From NCBI RefSeq assembly GCF_002812125.1, contig NZ_NPDQ01000006.1, positions 186,001 to 250,000 on the forward strand: 64,000 nt of DNA, read 5' to 3'. Shown here piece after piece: positions 26,164 to 35,217 of the stretch; position 1 is the stretch's first letter, and every line of letters begins with the position of its first letter. The notes under the pieces are model-generated. The model did no database searches. It saw nothing but the letters and a program-made list of their open reading frames with translations, and was not told where the DNA came from. Origin of the DNA: Leptospira brenneri (lineage in GTDB: Bacteria; Spirochaetota; Leptospiria; Leptospirales; Leptospiraceae). Made by a program: the position numbers and the translations under genes.

Positions 26164-28845
26164 ATGATAGATCACTGGATCAGAATTCATCGTCATCGAA
26201 TTTTAGCTTTGATACTCTTTGGAGTATTATTGTCTGTTTTGTCTTGGAAGGGAATTGTTTTTGGAGAGGAAATTTATTTAGAGAAAAAAGAATCGATTCA
26301 AATTGTGACCCGTTGGCCAAATAAAACAGCCCTTCAGGTAGAGGAATCCTTAACTAAACCTTGGGAACAAATTTTAAAATCTATTTCCGGATACGAACAA
26401 ATAGAATCTATATCGGAAACTGGAAATTCTTTAATCCTACTTCATTTAAAGCCTGGAATCCAAAAACAGGAGATTGTGAGATCCATTCGAAATCAATATC
26501 TGTTAGAAAGACAGAGGTTCCCGAAGGATTCGCTTTTCCCAAAAATCCAGTTGGGAAAAGAGCAAGAGAACTATATTGTTATTTTGCAAAAACAACATAA
26601 AGAACCTGATTCTAGTAGAAAAGACTTGGAACAGAAAATACGTAACATAAGCGGAGTTTTATCTTTTGTTCATCATCCAGACAAAGAAGAAGAAATCGTT
26701 TTAGAGATTCAAAGAGATCGAATTCAAAATTCCGAACTTCCTTCTTTATCTACTATTTTTTCAGCGATTAGAAATCATTCATTTGGGTTTGTTTTGGAGA
26801 AAGGAAGTGGAAAATGGTTTCAGAAAGAATCTCCTTTAGAATTTAAAGATTGGTCTCAGGTCTTTATTCCTTCCATATTTGGTGAAGGTTTGAAGTTTTC
26901 TTCGATTGGTTCTGTTTCTTTGCAAGAGAAAGGGGGCTTTCGTGGAACAAGGATCAATGGCCTTAGTTCAGAAACAATCATCATCAGCGCAGAGAGTAGT
27001 ACGTCTTTGTATCATATTTCAGAAGAATTAAAGTCCATTCTATTAGATCATAAAGATTGGATACTTTTATATAATAGTCACGAAGACTTTATGAATGATC
27101 TTTTTCGATCAATGATTCTTTTTTTTACACTGGATTTTGTTTTGATACTTTTTTCTTCTTTTGGGGGAAAATCAATAAATGATTTAGTAGTTCATTTATT
27201 TTCTTATTATATTTTAGTTTTTTTGTTTTTTGGTGTTTTAAATCTTCTTACTTATCCTATAGGTAGATCCATTTTAATGTTTCTGATTCTTTGGAAATAT
27301 TTATTATTCTTTTTTCCGATTCGGCGTAAGGGGCCTTGGATCGGTTCTGTTTGTTCTAGTTTGGGTTTTTTTCTGATTATGGTGTTTGGGAATTGGATCC
27401 CAAAATCGTTTTTTGTTTTTTCTCTCTGTCATTTATTTTTTTTATTAGGCCACTTGTTTCTATTCAGACTATTGAAACTAATTCTGTTGAATCTAATTCC
27501 TTCCATTCGTTTGATTCATTTGCCTTGGTTTTCTTATCTTTTGAAAGATCATTCTAAAAAACAAGAATCCCTTGTGATGAAAAAACGGAGTATTCTTGTC
27601 TTTTTTGGATTTTTGTTTTTGGGTGTTCTTTTTGCTTTAGGTTCTAGTTTTCATGTTTATCCTTTAAGACCTTCACAAGGAAATATTCAAATGGGAAAAT
27701 TGGAATTTCCAACTTCTATTTCCGAGGGAGAATCCATTCGGATCACAAGACAGGTCGAAGAATCAATTTTGAAGCAAAAGGTAACGGAAACCCTTGTAGT
27801 GAAACAAAATGCATCAAGTTCGGATTTTTATTTTCGATGGAATGAGTTAGGATTGAAGGATGGAATTCAGAATTTGCCAACAGAGTCTGGATATTTTCAT
27901 TTGTTAGGTGGTTTGGAAACAAATTCGAATCTAAAACTGCGCTTTTCTAATGCAAATACGGAAGAAATAGAACGTGTTGTTTTGGGACTAGTTCCTTGGA
28001 TGTATGAGGGAACAGGTGTTAAAGAGGCTGTGTTATGTTTCCAACCTTCAACAGAGGGTAGGGAGATGGTTTCTCCGAGTAAATATAGAAATTTCCTTGA
28101 CCTCAAACTTGAGGATTTATGGCGTGAAAGATCACTCGAGTTACAATCTGCAATTGTTAGAAAGGTGGTAAGAGATGATCAACTAATAGATGTTCGCTTT
28201 TCTGTAAAACAGACCAAGGACTCGGAGCGTGATTTGGAAAAACCTACTAAGTTAAATACAAAACAATCGGTTTATAGTTATTCGTTTACAAATTATGAAA
28301 ATATAAAAGTCCCAGGAAGGATTTATCGGAAAAATGGCGAAACTAGTTTGGAGATTTTAATCAAAGGAAATGATGTCCGTTGGGAGGAGGTCAAATCTAG
28401 AATACAAAAGTTTTTGCAAAAAGAAAAAGTGCGGCTTACCGAAGTAATGGAAGAGAACGCTGCCGAAAGAAACTACAGACCATTTTTTTTGTTTTTAATC
28501 ATCACCTTTTTTCTATATAGAAAAAAAGATAAAATGGTTACATGCATTCAAGTCCTTAGTTTTTTTCTTCTTTGGAGGATGAATGTTTCTATTTTTGGGG
28601 GTAACTATTTGTTGTTTGGCTCCGTTGCCACGTTGTTATTGTTTTTTAACCTTGGGGTTCCTCGTAGATCACTTTTGGTAACAAATTATATTCCTCTTTT
28701 TTTGCTACTCCTTCTATTTTATTTTCTTCCAGGTCGAGGTGGTAAGTCCTTCTTAGAAGGACTAGTTTTGATGATTTGTTTTTTTCTATTACAATCCAAC
28801 TTACTTCAAAAATGGAGATTTTTTAAAACCAAACTTTCCTTTTGA
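26164..28845 (+). CDS. RND superfamily transporter, strongly diverged and probably proton-inactive (second of a pair)
   Basis: The start at 26164 (MIDHWIRIHRH, 893 residues) follows an AGAAGGG ribosome-binding site. It retains RND architecture: TM1 (about 12-30), a periplasmic loop containing WPNKTALQVEESLTKPWEQI, a TM cluster (about 320-460), a second loop, and terminal TMs. It is about 90 residues shorter than the first transporter. The TM4 region (NLLTYPIGRSILMFLILWKY) and the last cluster (NYLLFGSVATLLLFFNLG) carry no acidic residues, so it probably cannot relay protons. I infer that it acts as a heteromeric partner of the preceding protein. Basis: sequence pattern and adjacency. Confidence 0.75.
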   Translation: MIDHWIRIHRHRILALILFGVLLSVLSWKGIVFGEEIYLEKKESIQIVTRWPNKTALQVEESLTKPWEQILKSISGYEQIESISETGNSLILLHLKPGIQKQEIVRSIRNQYLLERQRFPKDSLFPKIQLGKEQENYIVILQKQHKEPDSSRKDLEQKIRNISGVLSFVHHPDKEEEIVLEIQRDRIQNSELPSLSTIFSAIRNHSFGFVLEKGSGKWFQKESPLEFKDWSQVFIPSIFGEGLKFSSIGSVSLQEKGGFRGTRINGLSSETIIISAESSTSLYHISEELKSILLDHKDWILLYNSHEDFMNDLFRSMILFFTLDFVLILFSSFGGKSINDLVVHLFSYYILVFLFFGVLNLLTYPIGRSILMFLILWKYLLFFFPIRRKGPWIGSVCSSLGFFLIMVFGNWIPKSFFVFSLCHLFFLLGHLFLFRLLKLILLNLIPSIRLIHLPWFSYLLKDHSKKQESLVMKKRSILVFFGFLFLGVLFALGSSFHVYPLRPSQGNIQMGKLEFPTSISEGESIRITRQVEESILKQKVTETLVVKQNASSSDFYFRWNELGLKDGIQNLPTESGYFHLLGGLETNSNLKLRFSNANTEEIERVVLGLVPWMYEGTGVKEAVLCFQPSTEGREMVSPSKYRNFLDLKLEDLWRERSLELQSAIVRKVVRDDQLIDVRFSVKQTKDSERDLEKPTKLNTKQSVYSYSFTNYENIKVPGRIYRKNGETSLEILIKGNDVRWEEVKSRIQKFLQKEKVRLTEVMEENAAERNYRPFFLFLIITFFLYRKKDKMVTCIQVLSFFLLWRMNVSIFGGNYLLFGSVATLLLFFNLGVPRRSLLVTNYIPLFLLLLLFYFLPGRGGKSFLEGLVLMICFFLLQSNLLQKWRFFKTKLSF

Positions 28846-28851
28846 TACCTA

Positions 28852-28869
28852 AGAGAACAGAGGTTCTCT
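28852..28869 (+). promoter_or_regulatory. hairpin presenting the ribosome-binding site of the giant gene
   Basis: AGAGAAC (28852-28858) and GTTCTCT (28863-28869) form a perfect 7-bp stem with a 4-base loop AGAG. The ATG at 28870 follows the stem directly. The SD sequence AGAGG (28859-28863) is the loop plus one stem base, 6 bases from the ATG. Such a structure could tune or gate translation of the 2115-residue protein relative to the transporters upstream. Confidence 0.5.
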
Positions 28870-31800
28870 ATGTTGTTTCATTCTGGTCTCATTCGTTTTT
28901 TTGTTCTAGTGGTCACTTCTGTGCTTTTGGTTTCCATTTTTGTATGTAGTCTCTTTGGGCAATCACTTTCGGAAACTTGGAACGTTCCTTCCTATAGGCC
29001 CTCGGATTATTCTGAGTTTTATGGGAATGTATATTTTTCTAATTCTATGGAAGAGTGGGATACTCGAGTAGAAGAAGTTTTAAGTGCTTCCATGAGTCAG
29101 TGGTTGGAGAATGCCGATCGAATGGTCGAGCAGCTCCTATCGGAAGAGAATGGAGAGGATGCGTTTATATCCAATACGGGTTATTTGGATGAAAGAATGC
29201 GATCCTTATATTCGGAAGTATCTGTATTATTTTCTGAATGGGAGAGGACTCTTACGGATGATTATTTTGACCATCGAAATGCATTTTTGCATAAGTTAGA
29301 AACTGGTAAAGTAGATGCATTGTATTTTCAAAGAATAGGTCAGGAAGCCCTCTATAAGGAATATACTGAGGAGGAACGTGCTTTAATAGAGAATCGAAAT
29401 CGTATTCTGGAATCTTCAAAAGAATGGGAATACGAATGGAATGAGACAAAACAAGAAGGACTAGATTCGTTTGCTAGTTCTCTTGCGGATTTGCAAACAG
29501 ATTATGATGATTATGTTCGTTCTTTACAGGAAACGGATCTTCGTTTTTCAGAAAATTTAAATGCAATTAATTTATATAAAGAAACCATTCGAACGGCTTT
29601 ACGTGAGATTGTTTTGGAACTAAAAGTTGGTTTGGATTCCTCTTGTACTGTGACCTCAGGATGCCAGTATAAAAATTTTGACGGAAGTTATAATGAAGCT
29701 GGTAAAATTTTTTCAAAATTCATTGGAGAACTTTCTGATGAATTGAATCATGAGGAGGTTGATCCTGATTCCATCCTCACTTCCATTTCCTCAAAAATCA
29801 GAAATTTTTTATCAGAGGAATCAAACAAAGCCTTTGCTGAACATACTTTTCATCAAGGCCGAATTTATACTTACCAAACCGGGTTTCAAATCAATCTGGG
29901 TCAGTCGAAATCAAGTTTTGATTTGGGGGCCGCTGAATGGAGGATCAGAAACCAAACCTATTACGACGTAACGAGTGATATGAGATACGAGAACTGGTTG
30001 TATGGAGGTACTGGGGAGATCGGTCGTTTTTCGATGGTATATGATGCAGAGATGCAAGGGATTTTTCAATCGATCCACCATGGAGATTATGGAAGGCTTA
30101 CATCGATCATAAATAGTAAGTTAGGTGGAGGTAGATCAGTCCAGTCTTTGATTTCTGCTAATTTGTACACCGATGCCTTCCATTTTATCAACAACGATCA
30201 ATTCGGAGATTTCTATGTTCCCTTTGATGAGGCTCACCATACCCAAGGAAACCTAATGTTGGATGGACAAAGTAAGTATGGATATTGGATTGCTGATCGT
30301 TACATTACAATTTTAACTCCAGGTCGTCATTCGTTTCAAATGGGTGCGATTGGTTATTCCTTACTTTATGAAATGTTCGATGAAAATTCATTAAAAACTT
30401 CTCTTTATTGGAAAGAAAATTCTTCACAGTTAGGGGGACAATACAATCACTTCCAAAATACTTTACTCCCTGCTGTTTCTCACTGGGAATCAAAAGTAAA
30501 GGAATATGCATCTTCTTATGAGGATTGGAAGGAAAATCGGCAAAACCTTTTGGAGGAAGCAGCGTTGAAATTGGAATCAAACCGCCAGGAATTAGAACGT
30601 TCTAAGGAAGAATGGTTGTCCCGATTAGAAGAAGAAAAAAGGGATGGAGTTAAGTCTTGGGTTGGTTTATATGGAGCAGAAGATCCAAAAGAAATAAATT
30701 CTCCTTCTATCACACCATGGACACCGAATCAAAATCTGAAGGAAATGGATCGAACCACACTGACAAAATATCTTTCTTTATCATCTGTTTTAGACCTATC
30801 TTCGGGAGTCCAGGTCGGTGGTGTTAGTTTCATGGAAGAATTGCAGAGGACGATTGCTGGTGTGAGTCAGTATGCCTCCGTAATTCAAACCAATTCCGAT
30901 TTGGAAGAATTTCAACGCTCTGAACAGAAAAAATTAATTTATCAAATGACGTATGGGATCAACTGGGAATCATTAGGTGGAAGATCACTTACAAAAGAAG
31001 AACAAATTTTGTTAGGAAACTATGATACATCTTTACTTTCTCAGGAAGAACTAAGTCGTTTTGGTTCCTGTTATGAAGATCCGAATGTTAGCAGTTGTAA
31101 ATCATTGTTAAAAAAAGAATTTGAGGCCAGTTTGAATTCAGACACGGGAGTGCTTACATTAAGGAAAGAGATTCATAATGGTTTATTGAATGATAAAAAT
31201 AAAGATGGGGAATACAATCCTGGGAAAACAGAGGAAGTTCGACACATCCAACTCAGCTCTTTAGAGAAAGTTCATTTGCCTATGGGAAAAGATCTTTTTA
31301 GTGTTTGGACGGAAGAAGATTGGAACAGTCTGAATCAATCTAAATCGAAAGTTATCGATTCCTTTTTAACGAATGCACTCACGAAGGATAAAAAATCGAT
31401 CGGTTTGAATGTCAATTCTATCCATGAGCGAGACAATCGAAATCAAGAATTGTTTTTAGCGAGAAAGGAAGCTCAAGAAAAAACTGATTCCTTGATTCAG
31501 GAATTAGCACTAGCTTATTTTACCGGCGGGGCAGCAGGTATGAGAGCGTCTTTAAAAGGAAAGGTTGAGTCTACAATTAACGGAGAATTGGCGAAGGCTT
31601 GGATTACTGCCACTGGTGGTAGTGCCTCCGATATCCAGATGGCAACGATGGCTATTGATTTTATGCGAGGACGAATGACAATGGATAAAATCAAATCCAC
31701 AAAGACTTTTGTTGGTTTAGATAATCCTTTGGAAATATTAAATCCTCTTGAACAATTGAAACTTACTGGCCAAGTAACAAAAGCTGGTTTGCAACATACC

Positions 31801-34800
31801 AAAACTGCATTAATCTCTTCTATGGATTTCCTAAATAATGCAACCGGTGGCGTATTTGGAGCGGTAATGAATACCTTTGTTATGTTACCTACGACCATTA
31901 TTGGGAATGCAATTTTTGGCAAAAATGAAATGGATCGTATGCTTGCACAAAAGAATGCACAGGCTAATCGTATCAAAGAAATTAAGGCAAATGAAGTTTC
32001 GATTGCGAAGTCTGCCGCTTCACAGGCTATTGCTCGTGCCACTGGTTTACCGATTGAGGTCGTGAGTGCTGGTGTCGGTGATTTTGCCAGTTCACGTGAT
32101 GCTAAAAAAGCCAGAAGAGCGATTGAGAAAAATCCAATAACTAATGCATTAACCAATGTTTATGGAGTTGCTGGTGGAATTACTAAGTCTGCACTTATGG
32201 CAGTGGGTTTTACGGAATCAGAACTCCAACATACCTTATTACAAGCAAACCAAATGGGAAGTAGCACTTCTCTGAACCAATCGAGTGCAGAACTCGCAAG
32301 TTTAGGATTAGTGGAAAAGTCGTTTACAATGAGTGCTACTGGCACCTCATTTCAGTCGCAACTTCTCAATATCAAAGATAAAGATAGGGTCATAGAAGAG
32401 TTAGGGAAACGAGCATTAGCTGACAAAATCGCAGCAACTTTAGGAATCGATCCGAAAATAGCGAAAGGTTTTCTTGATAAAGGATATAGTGATTATAAAA
32501 CTAGAGAGAGTGACAAAAAGGCTCAAAGTAAAGCGATTGAACAAACCGCAATTACTGCTGCTTCTGTTCTGATTACTATGGGTGCAAGTTCTGCCCTGAC
32601 TGCTGCGGATGCTGCTGCAAAAGGTACTGTCGCTACTACCAATGCGGCCGCAACCACGGCTACCGCTGCCACTACAACGACTTCTTCATTGGTTTCAACA
32701 GTAGGAAGCACATTACGATCTATTGGACAAAGTGTGAGTGGTTTTTTTGGTGTTACCACTAACGCAAGAAATGCGATTCAAATTGGCGAAGCAATTGCGA
32801 ACGCTACCGTCCAAGGGGTTGCTGGTTCTAAAAATGGTATGGAAGGTGTCTTGGCTGGAATTGGAAACGGACTTCTCGGTGGGGTGATGAAAAGCAATCT
32901 TTTAAAAGGATTCAAAGATGGTTATCTTGGTGGAATGACCCCGGGCCTTGGTCTTACCTATTCCCCTGATCATGGTTGGGGAGGGATGATTGGGATTGGA
33001 AATACAACATCTAATGTGAATGTAACTTTTTCTAGAAAAGGAAATACTACGGTCCAAGGATCGTATTCTTTAGGAAAGAGCGGTTACCAGATTGCTGGTG
33101 ATCTTACTACGAATGGTGCAGCCAACCTTGGTTTGAACTATAACCCAACAGGAGAAGGGACTAGACGTGATTGGAACTTTTCTTTGATGTATGACCTGGC
33201 TGGAACAGGCCTTTCCGCGAGTGTTGGATATACGGATCCAGTAAGTACTCTCGGTTTGAGATCAACGCTTGGTCATGAAGGATTATCTACCTCTGCCGAA
33301 CTGACTGGGGTGAACATTGCTACCAATGGTCCGAATGGGTTCCAATTGGATGAAATGAACTTCGCCGAACAAAATATCAATTCTGCTCAAGATAAAACAC
33401 AAGATGACCAAAACCCCAGACCGGATGACTTATCCCAAGCAGCTGATGGTGATTTGTTAAGAGACCTTGCTAACGCAGGGACTGTCCTTGCTGGATTACT
33501 AACTGGTGGGGCCGCTATCGCAACTGGGCTGTTTGGTGGTAACTCCAATCCTTCTAATCCGGGGCCTTCGGCTCCGATGCCACCGAGTGCAGAAGCGGTT
33601 GTATCGGAAGGCGATCGGAAAAGAAAAGAGGAAGAAAGGGGCGAGCCAGAAGAACTAGATGTATATCGAAGTGAAAAAGATGAAGAAGTATTTTTATCAT
33701 ACCTTTCTACTGAAGATAAAACGGCTTACATGAGTCTCAAGAAAACTATGTATGAGTTACAAAGTAAAAGTTTGGTAACTGACAATTCTGAAAAAGTAAA
33801 AATCACTGCCGAACAAAATGCTAACATCAGTGCTTTCGATAAGGCTTTAAAGGAGTATGCTTTATTTATCGAAAAGAAAACTGTTCAGCGTGAGAAGAAC
33901 CAATTTGGAGAAATTGTATTTACTCAAAAACAAATTGCTGCTTTCCTCGCAAGCAATCAACCAATCATTCTCAATGGTGAGGCATTCAGAAAAGAAATCA
34001 TCAACGGGGTGGAGTCCTTTGTTCGGGAAAAGAAAGGGGAATTGCAGGCATTGACCTTCCGAGAGGATGGAAAAATTAGGGAAACAATGTTCACGATCAA
34101 AGAGGGGATCTTTGGTAATAAATCTTATACAAATCCTAAAACAAAATTATTTGATGCTGCCGGAAAACCGATTGATCGTGAGCTCGGATATGATACAAAT
34201 TTGGGACGGTTTAAGGAACCTACAACATATACATTTGATAAACTCAATGATACATTTGTAAAAAAAATCACAGAAAACTATGAAGCCTTAGCAGCTAAAG
34301 CGGATACGGCGTTCGAGGCTTACAATCAGCTTACGGATGCGGAGAAAAAAAAGATTAAGCCTACGCCAGAAAACGGGGATCGGATTAGAAAAACGATCGA
34401 AGAGGCTTTCAAAATTTATGATATTTCTACGTTAGATGGTTTGATTGGAGAGGAAAAACAGGCAAAGATAGATAGCATGTACAAAGGCTTAACCAAACCA
34501 TCTACTCACTTGCAAGGAGGGAATGATCTCGGATTAAAGCTGCAAATGAGTGCTATTGTTGAATACTTACGCAATAAATATCCCAATGGCGAAGGATTTG
34601 AGTTTTCTCCTAGTCGTGACTTAAAGGGAAATGATTTGAAAGCATTTGAATCCCGATTTAAAGAGATTAAAAAGTTCTTATTCGATTCAAAAACAAGTGC
34701 TGAATTGGGGAATAAATTTGGAGATGAAATCTGTAAAGTTTTTTCTAATTATGGAATGGGGGTCATGAACGGGCACTTCCAAGGAAGTTTTGCACAATAT

Positions 34801-35217
34801 ATGGAGACAACTTTAAAAATGGGAGATGTGGATTTTTCAAAAGGTGTTCCAATTGTAGCGCAAAATAGAATTATCGAAGGTCGTTATTTCTGGGATCCGC
34901 CAAGCAAAATGGAACACCCTGTTTCGGACAGCGAACTGAATGCGAAACTAAAAAATGCTTATGACGCAGGACGAGTCGGAGTGGGTAGTGTCGTTCAAAT
35001 CGACCTGGATACTAGCGGCGATGGTAAACACAATCATTTTACTCTGGGGATTGTCTATAGAAAAGAAAACGGAGATTTGTCGATCAAAATCAATGACCAT
35101 GCTGTCAAAGACCGATTAGATGGTAAGGATTGGCTAGATGTTAATAACGGAGAAGTTAACGAGCATAAAAAAATGAATGTTTTGCGACTCATCACAACGG
35201 ATGTGAAAGAAAAATGA
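28870..35217 (+). CDS. giant exported protein (TIGR04388-like) with C-terminal CHAP/NlpC-P60-like domain
   Basis: A 2115-residue protein. An N-terminal signal peptide or anchor (about 8-34, ending SLFGQS) precedes a long helical region with Trp/Glu-rich coiled coils (about 40-230 and 510-600). A mid-region (about 880-1290) is Ala-rich and partly hydrophobic, including an Ala/Thr tract near 1240-1285. A Gly/Asn/Thr-rich beta segment follows (about 1357-1490), then a hydrophobic patch LAGLLTGGAAIATGLFGG (about 1540) and a charged linker near 1577. The C-terminal module (about 1600-2115) ends with Cys1955 (GDEICKVFSNYG), a G-S-V-V-Q strand, His2056 (HNHFTLGIVY) and Asn2075/Asp2076 (SIKINDH). That order fits CHAP/NlpC-P60 peptidases or amidases. 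The overall family appears to be the Leptospira TIGR04388 group (recalled, not searched). It starts 24 bases after the second RND gene and overlaps the next gene by four bases. A toxin or wall-hydrolase role is inference. Confidence 0.75.
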   Translation: MLFHSGLIRFFVLVVTSVLLVSIFVCSLFGQSLSETWNVPSYRPSDYSEFYGNVYFSNSMEEWDTRVEEVLSASMSQWLENADRMVEQLLSEENGEDAFISNTGYLDERMRSLYSEVSVLFSEWERTLTDDYFDHRNAFLHKLETGKVDALYFQRIGQEALYKEYTEEERALIENRNRILESSKEWEYEWNETKQEGLDSFASSLADLQTDYDDYVRSLQETDLRFSENLNAINLYKETIRTALREIVLELKVGLDSSCTVTSGCQYKNFDGSYNEAGKIFSKFIGELSDELNHEEVDPDSILTSISSKIRNFLSEESNKAFAEHTFHQGRIYTYQTGFQINLGQSKSSFDLGAAEWRIRNQTYYDVTSDMRYENWLYGGTGEIGRFSMVYDAEMQGIFQSIHHGDYGRLTSIINSKLGGGRSVQSLISANLYTDAFHFINNDQFGDFYVPFDEAHHTQGNLMLDGQSKYGYWIADRYITILTPGRHSFQMGAIGYSLLYEMFDENSLKTSLYWKENSSQLGGQYNHFQNTLLPAVSHWESKVKEYASSYEDWKENRQNLLEEAALKLESNRQELERSKEEWLSRLEEEKRDGVKSWVGLYGAEDPKEINSPSITPWTPNQNLKEMDRTTLTKYLSLSSVLDLSSGVQVGGVSFMEELQRTIAGVSQYASVIQTNSDLEEFQRSEQKKLIYQMTYGINWESLGGRSLTKEEQILLGNYDTSLLSQEELSRFGSCYEDPNVSSCKSLLKKEFEASLNSDTGVLTLRKEIHNGLLNDKNKDGEYNPGKTEEVRHIQLSSLEKVHLPMGKDLFSVWTEEDWNSLNQSKSKVIDSFLTNALTKDKKSIGLNVNSIHERDNRNQELFLARKEAQEKTDSLIQELALAYFTGGAAGMRASLKGKVESTINGELAKAWITATGGSASDIQMATMAIDFMRGRMTMDKIKSTKTFVGLDNPLEILNPLEQLKLTGQVTKAGLQHTKTALISSMDFLNNATGGVFGAVMNTFVMLPTTIIGNAIFGKNEMDRMLAQKNAQANRIKEIKANEVSIAKSAASQAIARATGLPIEVVSAGVGDFASSRDAKKARRAIEKNPITNALTNVYGVAGGITKSALMAVGFTESELQHTLLQANQMGSSTSLNQSSAELASLGLVEKSFTMSATGTSFQSQLLNIKDKDRVIEELGKRALADKIAATLGIDPKIAKGFLDKGYSDYKTRESDKKAQSKAIEQTAITAASVLITMGASSALTAADAAAKGTVATTNAAATTATAATTTTSSLVSTVGSTLRSIGQSVSGFFGVTTNARNAIQIGEAIANATVQGVAGSKNGMEGVLAGIGNGLLGGVMKSNLLKGFKDGYLGGMTPGLGLTYSPDHGWGGMIGIGNTTSNVNVTFSRKGNTTVQGSYSLGKSGYQIAGDLTTNGAANLGLNYNPTGEGTRRDWNFSLMYDLAGTGLSASVGYTDPVSTLGLRSTLGHEGLSTSAELTGVNIATNGPNGFQLDEMNFAEQNINSAQDKTQDDQNPRPDDLSQAADGDLLRDLANAGTVLAGLLTGGAAIATGLFGGNSNPSNPGPSAPMPPSAEAVVSEGDRKRKEEERGEPEELDVYRSEKDEEVFLSYLSTEDKTAYMSLKKTMYELQSKSLVTDNSEKVKITAEQNANISAFDKALKEYALFIEKKTVQREKNQFGEIVFTQKQIAAFLASNQPIILNGEAFRKEIINGVESFVREKKGELQALTFREDGKIRETMFTIKEGIFGNKSYTNPKTKLFDAAGKPIDRELGYDTNLGRFKEPTTYTFDKLNDTFVKKITENYEALAAKADTAFEAYNQLTDAEKKKIKPTPENGDRIRKTIEEAFKIYDISTLDGLIGEEKQAKIDSMYKGLTKPSTHLQGGNDLGLKLQMSAIVEYLRNKYPNGEGFEFSPSRDLKGNDLKAFESRFKEIKKFLFDSKTSAELGNKFGDEICKVFSNYGMGVMNGHFQGSFAQYMETTLKMGDVDFSKGVPIVAQNRIIEGRYFWDPPSKMEHPVSDSELNAKLKNAYDAGRVGVGSVVQIDLDTSGDGKHNHFTLGIVYRKENGDLSIKINDHAVKDRLDGKDWLDVNNGEVNEHKKMNVLRLITTDVKEK

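Noticed and set aside
31515..32156. 213-codon minus-strand open frame inside the giant gene
   Set aside because: It lies fully antisense to the Ala-rich part of the giant protein. Its composition (Ala/Ser/Ile repeats) mirrors that region and it has no ribosome-binding site or recognisable domain.
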